A DNA stretch of 11,568 bases from the NCBI GenBank assembly GCA_017998025.1, contig JAGODW010000022.1, forward strand, positions 1 to 11,568, in the 5' to 3' direction. The stretch comes from Spirochaetales bacterium. GTDB taxonomy: Bacteria > Spirochaetota > Spirochaetia > DTKZ01. Both the position numbers and the translations under genes were made by a program. Position 1 is the first letter of the stretch. The number at the start of each line of letters is the position of its first letter. Below are positions 6,279-11,568 of the stretch, piece by piece. The notes beneath the pieces are model-generated. The model worked only from the letters and a program-made list of their open reading frames with translations. It was not told where the DNA came from and did no database searches.

Positions 6279-8123
6279 CTAACCGAATCTTGATTTATCT
6301 AAATCCTTGTAAAAGGTAGTTAAAACAGGGAAGGCTCGTTTCTTTGTTTTCCGATCGCTATCAATCAGGCCTTTTCGGTTAAAGAGCTCCTGGTATCGGT
6401 TTAGACGTCTGGGGCAGCGAAAATCATACAGAATCCAGGGGCTCATACCCTGAATGTATGGGCATGAACTAATCAGCTTAAGTTGTTGTGTATAGATCCA
6501 CTCCTGCCTGTCCTCACTGAACAGTTCTTCTTCCGTTCCCCGGTGCCCTGCCCGAGCGCCTCCTCCAAATTCACAGAGAATAACAGGTTTCCGCGGAGTT
6601 GAGTTTTCCAGTATCTGGTGAAGCTTTTCAAAATCCGGGTCGTACCACCCGTAATATTCATTCACCCCGATGATATCCAGCACCTCCGCAAGACGATCTT
6701 CTATGGCAAGCTTTGTGGTGTTGATAAGACACGCAGCTGAAACAAGACGTGTCCCGTCAAGAACACGTGCTTTCTCCACAAGCCGTGCCATAAAAGAGAA
6801 TCGGGAATCGGTGTCTGCGTTCTCATTTCCTACAGACCAGATGATAACACTGGCCCGATTCCGATCCCTCTGTACCAATTCAGAAAGCTGGTTCTCCGCG
6901 TCTGCATATGTATCCGCATTCGTAAAAGCAATAGCCCAGTACACAGGAATTTCCTCCCAGAGGAGCACACCTTCCTCATCTGCAATACGAGCAAAGCGGC
7001 TATCATGGGGATAATGGGATAGTCGAAGATAGTTCCCATGGAGAGCCTTTAGATCCTGAATGGTAGCGCGGATTATCTCCTCGTTCGTTGTTTTACCCAG
7101 AATCAAATGATCCTCATGGACGCTGATCCCTTTTAAAAATATAGGGTTTCCATTCAAGAGAATCTCTTGCCCTTCTACCCGTACTTCTCGAAATCCTACC
7201 CTGTCCTGAATCTGATCGATGACCTCAGGCGATTTTTCTGCTATTGGTTCCACAATAAGGGACAAAATGATATCGTAGAGAAAGGGTTGTTCAGGAGACC
7301 ATAGAACCGGTTTTGCCTGTACCCTTACCTGACCCTTCTCCTCCCTCAGAGGGAAAAGGACGTCTACTCCGAGATCTATTATCTGTAGTCGTACTTTCAT
7401 GTTCGATACTGACGTTGAGATGGCCGATACATCGACATCCACATCCAGGAGAATGCTGGAGAAGGATCCGTCGGGAACCAGCCTGAGGAACCAATCCTTA
7501 ATAAACTCAGGAGGGAGTCGGAGAAGCTGCACAGCCCGGTAGAGCCCCCCATAGTTAAACCAATCCGTATTATCCATCGGAACACGTTCCTGTCTTCGAT
7601 AGGCTTCTACGGTAACAATGAGGCGATTCAATTCCTGTATTTCTTCGGTTATTTCTATTGAAAACGGGGTAGACCCTCCGTCATGGGTCCCGAGATGATT
7701 CCCGTTAAGGAATACCGTGGTTCGATAGTTCGCCCCTTCGAAATGAAGAAACACCCGTTCATCTTTCCTATGAGCCCGGTAGCGGAAGGTACGGGTATAT
7801 ACACCGGAACCTTCGAAGTAACGGAGTTCTTCCCTTTGCAAGTTCCAGCAGGAAGGCACAGGGATCCGTTCCCAGCTTTCCCAATCCCAGTCACAAGGCA
7901 AAGGAATTCCTTGAGGATCTGTCACAACTTCCTTGAACCATCGAGCCCGGCGGCAGGTATCGTACCAATCTATACCGAAGTTCCAGAGTCCATTGAGAGA
8001 CTCAGAGGAGCGTCCCGCAATGTTCAGAAGACCTTTAGCATTGCACTTCTTTTCTAAGAAAAGTTTCTCATACTCTGCCGTATGAATATCTTCTATGAAA
8101 TTTTCTGAATTTTCTTGTATCAT
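6279..8123 (-). CDS. Glycoside hydrolase family 2, beta-glucuronidase-like
   Basis: The 614-residue enzyme has the GH2 layout: a jelly-roll domain (about 35-200, with LNGLWNFG, GVYTRTF and DWFNYGGLYR), an immunoglobulin-like domain (about 205-315, ending RVGFREVRV) and a TIM barrel (about 320-610). The acid/base is Glu434 in GNENADTD and the nucleophile Glu518 in CEFGGG, both placed as in E. coli UidA. Points favouring beta-glucuronidase are NEYYGWY (488-494) and Asn582 and Lys584 in FNRKG, which fit the NxK carboxylate-binding motif; some other GH2 enzymes share a similar stretch, so a beta-galactosidase-like activity is possible. There is no signal peptide, so it works in the cytosol on imported substrate. 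The start has an AAAGGA site seven bases upstream, which includes the stop codon of the preceding permease gene. It is the last gene of the operon, with no clear terminator after it. Confidence 0.85.
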   Translation of the reverse strand: MIQENSENFIEDIHTAEYEKLFLEKKCNAKGLLNIAGRSSESLNGLWNFGIDWYDTCRRARWFKEVVTDPQGIPLPCDWDWESWERIPVPSCWNLQREELRYFEGSGVYTRTFRYRAHRKDERVFLHFEGANYRTTVFLNGNHLGTHDGGSTPFSIEITEEIQELNRLIVTVEAYRRQERVPMDNTDWFNYGGLYRAVQLLRLPPEFIKDWFLRLVPDGSFSSILLDVDVDVSAISTSVSNMKVRLQIIDLGVDVLFPLREEKGQVRVQAKPVLWSPEQPFLYDIILSLIVEPIAEKSPEVIDQIQDRVGFREVRVEGQEILLNGNPIFLKGISVHEDHLILGKTTNEEIIRATIQDLKALHGNYLRLSHYPHDSRFARIADEEGVLLWEEIPVYWAIAFTNADTYADAENQLSELVQRDRNRASVIIWSVGNENADTDSRFSFMARLVEKARVLDGTRLVSAACLINTTKLAIEDRLAEVLDIIGVNEYYGWYDPDFEKLHQILENSTPRKPVILCEFGGGARAGHRGTEEELFSEDRQEWIYTQQLKLISSCPYIQGMSPWILYDFRCPRRLNRYQELFNRKGLIDSDRKTKKRAFPVLTTFYKDLDKSRFG

Positions 8124-8127
8124 TTCT

Positions 8128-8964
8128 CTATCCTTTCACACCTGTTGCAGACACTCCCTCTACGAAATATCGTTGCGCAAGAAGGAAGATGATCATAACA
8201 GGTACAATCGAAATAAAAGATGCTGCCATCTGCGGCCCCACATACGTGTACGTCTCGGTGGCAAAATCTGCCATTCCAAGAGGCAATGTCTTCAAATGCT
8301 GACTTGTAAGGTAAATGAGAGGAGCAAAAAAGTCGTTCCAGAAGTACCGAAAACTAAAAATTATCTGTGTTGCAAGTACCGGTTTAGCTAAGGGCATCAT
8401 AATCCGGTAAAAAATTACAAATTCTCTTGCTCCGTCAATCCGGGCTGCCTCCACATAACTATCCGGAATTGTCATAAAGTATTGCTTTATTAAAAACGTA
8501 CCAAACGCAGTGAACGATCCTGTTAAAACAAGGGCTCCATGGCTATCATAAAGTCCCATGCTTCGAACAATAAAGAATTGCGGTATGATAATCGCATGAA
8601 TGGGAATCATCATGGAAAGAACATAAAGAAGAAAGAGCGCATCCCTACCCTTCCAACGGAGTTTAGAAAATGCGTACGCTGCTGTAGTCGAAGTACAGAG
8701 TTGCACCACTACGATAATGAAAGTTAGTTTGAAAGAATTATAGATATAGAGGGGGAAACGATCCATCAATTTATTGAAATTTTCCCATGTAGGGGTTCGG
8801 GGAATAATACGCATGGGGAACTCATAAATTTGATCATCCGGTTTGAAGGAGGTTGAAAGAATGACGATCAGCGGTATAAGGATCAGAAAAGCTGTGACAA
8901 AGAGAAGGATATATCTCCCGATTTTTAAAATCCATCGGGAAGTTCTATGACTAAACCACATCAT
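8128..8964 (-). CDS. Carbohydrate ABC transporter permease, MalG type (CUT1)
   Basis: The 278-residue inner-membrane protein has about six hydrophobic helices and the cytoplasmic EAA loop VEAARIDGAREFVIFYRIMM (171-190), which contacts the ATPase. Other marks of the MalG/UgpE half are the N-terminal helix followed by STSFKPDDQIYEFP (37-50), PTWENF, and the C-terminal GVSATGVKG. It pairs with the MalF-type permease, whose reading frame it overlaps by 14 bases, a sign of translational coupling. A GGTGGG site seven bases upstream supports this start, although the next codon is also ATG. The sugar cannot be inferred from the permease; the downstream GH2 gene suggests a glycoside or glucuronide. 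Confidence 0.93.
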   Translation of the reverse strand: MMWFSHRTSRWILKIGRYILLFVTAFLILIPLIVILSTSFKPDDQIYEFPMRIIPRTPTWENFNKLMDRFPLYIYNSFKLTFIIVVVQLCTSTTAAYAFSKLRWKGRDALFLLYVLSMMIPIHAIIIPQFFIVRSMGLYDSHGALVLTGSFTAFGTFLIKQYFMTIPDSYVEAARIDGAREFVIFYRIMMPLAKPVLATQIIFSFRYFWNDFFAPLIYLTSQHLKTLPLGMADFATETYTYVGPQMAASFISIVPVMIIFLLAQRYFVEGVSATGVKG

Positions 8965-9847
8965 ACGTTACCCACCGATTCTGACCTCGATACTGAATAA
9001 AAGTTACTATGAATACTACACATAGAAGGATCACCGATTCCGCAGATGCATATCCAAACCTGAAAAAAGCGAATCCATTCCGGTAAATATCAAACACTAG
9101 AACGGAGGTGGAACCTGCCGGACCTCCTCCCAATTGCCCTCCTGTCATGATGAAGATCTGGTCAAATACCTGAAAGGCTCGAATAATAGCAATCGTTATT
9201 GAATAGAACATGATGGGAGACAAACCAGGAAGGGTTACAGATAAAAATTTGCGTATTGCATGGGCTCCATCCATAGAGGCTGCTTCGTATAAAGACCGGT
9301 TGATCGTTTGCAATCCTCCCAGGAACAACACCATATAGTACCCAAAGCTCTGCCATACGGTAACCAGAATGATCGTGAGGAGAGAAGTTTTTTCGCTCCC
9401 TAACCAGAGAGGAGGATCCATTCCCCAGGAGCGAAGGAGCTGATTTAGAGGGCCGCGTTGGGGATCGAAGATCAGCATGAACGCCAGCCCCACTGCTATG
9501 GAGGAAAGTACATTGGGCAGGAACAGAATCCCTCTAAACAAATTTCTGGCCCAGAGACGCTCATTTAAAATCAAAGCGAATCCAAGTCCCAGCACAATCT
9601 GGAAAAGTACTGTCCAGAAAGTAAATACCAGGGTAATCCAGAAATTGTGCTGAAAATCCGCAGAACGGAATGCCTGTAGATAATTTTGGAAACCCATGAA
9701 TCTGAAACGAGGGCCTCCAGAAAAATTAGTGAACGAAATACCAACGGCCATCACAATGGGAATCAGAATAAACATTATAAACCCAATAAGACTGGGAAGC
9801 AGGAACACTGCAATAACAGATGAGGGAGTTCGGTTGATTCTTTGCAT
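8951..9847 (-). CDS. Carbohydrate ABC transporter permease, MalF/UgpA type (CUT1)
   Basis: This 298-residue inner-membrane permease has about six membrane helices, the first at about 11-36, and the EAA loop YEAASMDGAHAIRKFLSVTLP (187-207). The stretch QVFDQIFIMTGG (226-237) followed by GGGP is typical of the MalF/UgpA half of CUT1 sugar importers. It forms the channel with the overlapping MalG-type gene. The ATG is preceded by AGGGGT at a good distance. An 83-bp gap holding a hairpin separates it from the binding-protein gene upstream. No ATP-binding subunit gene accompanies the pair, so a shared MsmK/UgpC-type ATPase must be supplied from elsewhere. Confidence 0.93.
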   Translation of the reverse strand: MQRINRTPSSVIAVFLLPSLIGFIMFILIPIVMAVGISFTNFSGGPRFRFMGFQNYLQAFRSADFQHNFWITLVFTFWTVLFQIVLGLGFALILNERLWARNLFRGILFLPNVLSSIAVGLAFMLIFDPQRGPLNQLLRSWGMDPPLWLGSEKTSLLTIILVTVWQSFGYYMVLFLGGLQTINRSLYEAASMDGAHAIRKFLSVTLPGLSPIMFYSITIAIIRAFQVFDQIFIMTGGQLGGGPAGSTSVLVFDIYRNGFAFFRFGYASAESVILLCVVFIVTFIQYRGQNRWVTYDVV

Positions 9848-9882
9848 AGCAACCCCTGAAGTAGAATTTGAATCCAGAAATA

Positions 9883-9914
9883 GGACCCGAGGGGTAAGAC
9901 ACTCTCCCGGGTCC
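9883..9914 (-). promoter_or_regulatory. Intercistronic hairpin between binding protein and permease genes
   Basis: In the transcript, GGACCCG (complement of 9908-9914) pairs with CGGGTCC (complement of 9883-9889), and a G-U and a G-C pair extend the stem to nine. No T tract follows, so it is not a normal terminator. Hairpins at this place in sugar ABC operons often protect the binding-protein message from decay, or thin out transcription, so that more binding protein than permease is made. Here that role is inferred. Confidence 0.5.
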
Positions 9915-9930
9915 GGATCCTTCCCTATAT

Positions 9931-11229
9931 TTAATTCGTAGTCTGAATGATTTCCTTTAGGCCTGCACGAAATCGTGCATCAAAATCTTTATCCGATATT
10001 TTCCCCAGCAGATACTCTTCCAGCAGGTTATTAACCAGTACTTCGATACGAGAACCATACTTCGTCATAAGCATGGGATATGCCTTTTTAGATTCTGTAA
10101 AGTATTCAAGGGACTGTGGATCAGGAATTGCATTAGCAAGGATTTCCTTTACTTCCGGGGTGATTGTTGCAGGCAGAACGCCAGCTTTAGCAGCAATTTT
10201 AGCCCCTTCAGGGCCGCCCATCCACCCTATGAATCGAAAAGCTGCCTCTTTCTGCTTTGCATATGAGGTAACATGGTTGAAAGTAGGATTCCCCTGGGTG
10301 ATATACGGTTTACTATCACAGGGAAGGCGTGTTATTCCCCAATCGTTCCAGGTAAACCCTTTCAAGAGATTCTGATCCCGGCCGGAAAGCATGAAACCCG
10401 GAAACCATTCACCAATGAGCAGCATAGCTGCTTTTCCATCGTAGAACTGCTTGGAATAGTGGCTCTTTGTTACCTTCATATCAATCAAAGGCCACATAGC
10501 TTTTGCTTCTTCCAGTTCTTTCCGCATCTTGAAAAATCTATGAACGGAATCATCGTAATCGATATTTCCTTTAGAATCGATAATTGGTTTCATATTCTGA
10601 GACTGCATAAACAGATGGTTACTACCCCAGATGTATACAGTAGCGCCGTAAACCGTTCCATCTCCCGAAGAAACCTTTCGGGAAACTTCGGCAAATTTAT
10701 CCCACGTCCAGGTTCCTTCTTTTACATATACATCCGGCGTTGAAATACCTGCTTTTTCGAACAGCTTCTTGTTGTAAAACGTATAGTATGCAGCCCCCCT
10801 CCAGGGAACGGCTACAACCTTACCCTCTATTGTGACGGCATCTCTATAGGCATCAACAGCCCGGGTATCTACGCCCGGTTGTTTCAGGTATGCATCCAGC
10901 GGTTCGATAAATCCGTTGTCAAAATGGGCGAACATGTCGGATTGTCGTTTCTGCATATAAGCATCCATCTCTGCATGTGCAGTCAACAAGGTTGTGATTT
11001 TTGTTTCATAATCCGGTGAAGGGATATACCGGGCATCCACGATCACCTCTTTCTGTGCGGCATTAAATCCATCCACCACAGGTTTTAAAGAAGGATCATC
11101 CCACAAATAGTAGATAACTGTAGTAGGGCCTCCTGGCTTAGAAGTTTTCTCCTCACCTTTCCCTCCTGCATACAACCCTACGAGAGAAATGCATCCTATA
11201 ATTAGGATGACTGAAAAAAAACGTTTCAT
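9931..11229 (-). CDS. Extracellular sugar-binding protein of an ABC importer (family 1)
   Basis: The 432-residue protein captures a sugar or oligosaccharide outside the inner membrane and hands it to the adjacent permeases. The N terminus is a signal peptide (residues 1 to about 21), read either as cleavage after LYA before GGKGEE or as a lipobox IIG-Cys13; the hydrophobic stretch before Cys13 is short, so the first seems likelier. Family features include VIYYLWDDPSLKPVVDGFN (38-56), the AVPW segment (140-143) followed by YYTFYNKKLFEKAGI (148-162), TWDKFAEVSRK (175-185), and FYDGKAAMLLIGEW (262-275). The length is normal. It has a strong AAGGGGG site five bases before the ATG. It is first in the transporter operon, downstream of an AraC-type regulator reading the same way. 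Confidence 0.92.
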   Translation of the reverse strand: MKRFFSVILIIGCISLVGLYAGGKGEEKTSKPGGPTTVIYYLWDDPSLKPVVDGFNAAQKEVIVDARYIPSPDYETKITTLLTAHAEMDAYMQKRQSDMFAHFDNGFIEPLDAYLKQPGVDTRAVDAYRDAVTIEGKVVAVPWRGAAYYTFYNKKLFEKAGISTPDVYVKEGTWTWDKFAEVSRKVSSGDGTVYGATVYIWGSNHLFMQSQNMKPIIDSKGNIDYDDSVHRFFKMRKELEEAKAMWPLIDMKVTKSHYSKQFYDGKAAMLLIGEWFPGFMLSGRDQNLLKGFTWNDWGITRLPCDSKPYITQGNPTFNHVTSYAKQKEAAFRFIGWMGGPEGAKIAAKAGVLPATITPEVKEILANAIPDPQSLEYFTESKKAYPMLMTKYGSRIEVLVNNLLEEYLLGKISDKDFDARFRAGLKEIIQTTN

Positions 11230-11234
11230 AGATA

Positions 11235-11241
11235 CCCCCTT
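11235..11241 (-). promoter_or_regulatory. Ribosome-binding site inside a CCTTAAGG palindrome
   Basis: Read on the minus strand, AAGGGGG lies five bases before the binding-protein ATG. Its first bases belong to the 8-bp palindrome CCTTAAGG (11237-11244), so the site could be partly masked by local pairing or dimer contacts. The effect is probably small. Confidence 0.5.
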
Positions 11242-11255
11242 AAGGTTTTAGAATT

Positions 11256-11310
11256 GGGTCTTGCGGATAGGCTGCATCAGTCTTCCGTCCCTTCTTCCTA
11301 TTTAAGACCC
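11256..11310 (-). promoter_or_regulatory. Structured 5' leader stem-loop before the binding-protein gene
   Basis: In the leftward transcript, GGGTCTT (complement of 11304-11310) pairs with AAGACCC (complement of 11256-11262). Nested within, ATAGG (11297-11301) pairs with CCTAT (11267-11271), giving stacked stems of 7 and 5 bp around a 25-base purine-rich loop. It ends 14 bases before the ribosome-binding site. If transcription starts near 11318, as the candidate promoter predicts, this is the 5' end of the message, where it could slow decay. I could not match it to a known riboswitch. Confidence 0.4.
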
Positions 11311-11324
11311 GTCTGTAAAAACCG

Positions 11325-11354
11325 AATATGCAGAAAACTTAGAGAAGTTTTGAA
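11325..11354 (-). promoter_or_regulatory. Candidate promoter with palindromic operator in its spacer
   Basis: On the minus strand, TTCAAA (complement of 11349-11354) and CATATT (complement of 11325-11330) are 18 bases apart, each matching consensus at four of six positions. The spacer is almost filled by the perfect palindrome AAAACTTAGAGAAGTTTT (11334-11351), where a bound repressor would block polymerase. AraC proteins usually bind direct repeats, so another regulator may be involved. The palindrome could instead act as a weak terminator hairpin for the regulator gene. Confidence 0.35.
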
Positions 11355-11380
11355 AAAAAGGGAATTTACAATTATAAATT
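11353..11380 (-). terminator. Possible weak terminator of the AraC-type gene
   Basis: Reading leftward, AATTTA and TAAATT (complements of 11375-11380 and 11363-11368) can pair, followed by CCC and seven T (complement of 11353-11359). The stem overlaps the stop codon region and consists only of A-T pairs, so it is weak. Confidence 0.3.
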
Positions 11381-11568
11381 TACGGAAGGTTTGGAAAACG
11401 GGGAAAACTTATATTCTCTCCTCGATATCGTTCTCGATATTCTCTCGGAGTGAGTCCCGTATACTTTTTAAAATATGTGATAAAATAGGAATAGTTTAAA
11501 AAACCAGAACGGTCACAGACATCCTGTATAGGAATATTCGTTTCACGCAATAATCCTTTCGCGTACTC
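11380..11568 (-). CDS. AraC-family transcription regulator, C-terminal part (cut by window edge)
   Basis: An open frame enters from the right edge of the window and ends at a stop at 11380-11382, giving the last 62 residues. They hold the second helix-turn-helix of the AraC/XylS DNA-binding domain: AKGLLRETNIPIQDVC, then the signature SGFLNYSYFITYFKKYTGLTPREYR, which is the most conserved part of the family. A short basic tail follows. The N-terminal half is outside the window, so it cannot be said whether this is a simple one-domain sensor or a response regulator of the YesN type, which is common next to sugar ABC operons. It lies 150 bp upstream of the binding-protein gene in the same direction and probably activates that operon in response to its sugar. 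Confidence 0.93.
   Translation of the reverse strand, partial: EYAKGLLRETNIPIQDVCDRSGFLNYSYFITYFKKYTGLTPREYRERYRGENISFPRFPNLP

Noticed and set aside
7683..8057. 124-codon plus-strand frame inside the GH2 gene
   Set aside because: It is antisense to well-conserved GH2 coding sequence and its product matches no family I know.
9947..10743. Plus-strand frames of 142 and 156 codons opposite the binding-protein gene
   Set aside because: They lie fully antisense to a convincing coding sequence and lack ribosome-binding sites or familiar motifs.

Overview
The window looks like an ordinary chromosomal segment of a free-living or gut-associated spirochaete of the Treponema type. This is an inference from general gene style: a binding protein with a short signal ending in LYA-GG, AraC-controlled sugar operons without their own ATPase, and a Na+ decarboxylase-type subunit beside a membrane pyrophosphatase. 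No rRNA or other decisive taxonomic marker is present, so the genus is uncertain. I saw no CRISPR array, insertion sequence transposase, phage gene or recognisable defence system.

Positions 1-378 hold the 3' end of one tRNA, a short hairpin with a T tract, a complete tRNA-Pro(CGG), and a compact element of about 135 bp that is about 73% GC. Both ends of this element are copied from the tRNA T-arm and 3' end. It is the least explained piece of DNA here.

Positions 379-6277 read rightwards. They encode a secreted LysM-LysM-LytM protein whose zinc ligands are all lost (probably an amidase activator), then an NADPH-dependent FMN reductase-type flavoprotein with a good terminator. After a good sigma-70-like promoter comes a tight four-gene unit: a protein of unknown function, a K+-independent-type membrane H+-pyrophosphatase (hppA), the beta subunit of a Na+-pumping decarboxylase (oadB-like) and a small one-helix gamma-like subunit. 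This unit suggests ion-gradient energy conservation at the membrane. The alpha (carboxyltransferase/biotin) subunit is not in the window. The unit ends in what may be the first 25 or so codons of a broken sugar-isomerase-like gene.

Positions 6279-11568 read leftwards, converging on the first block. In order of transcription they are the C-terminal part of an AraC-family regulator (cut by the window edge), a solute-binding protein, two CUT1 sugar permeases, and a cytoplasmic GH2 glycosidase with beta-glucuronidase-like features. The likely working scheme is that the binding protein and permeases import an intact glycoside or glucuronide with help from an ATPase encoded elsewhere, the GH2 enzyme cleaves it inside the cell, and the AraC protein controls the set. 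The 150 bp before the binding-protein gene holds an 18-bp palindrome inside a possible promoter spacer and a long leader stem-loop. A second hairpin separates the binding-protein gene from the permeases.
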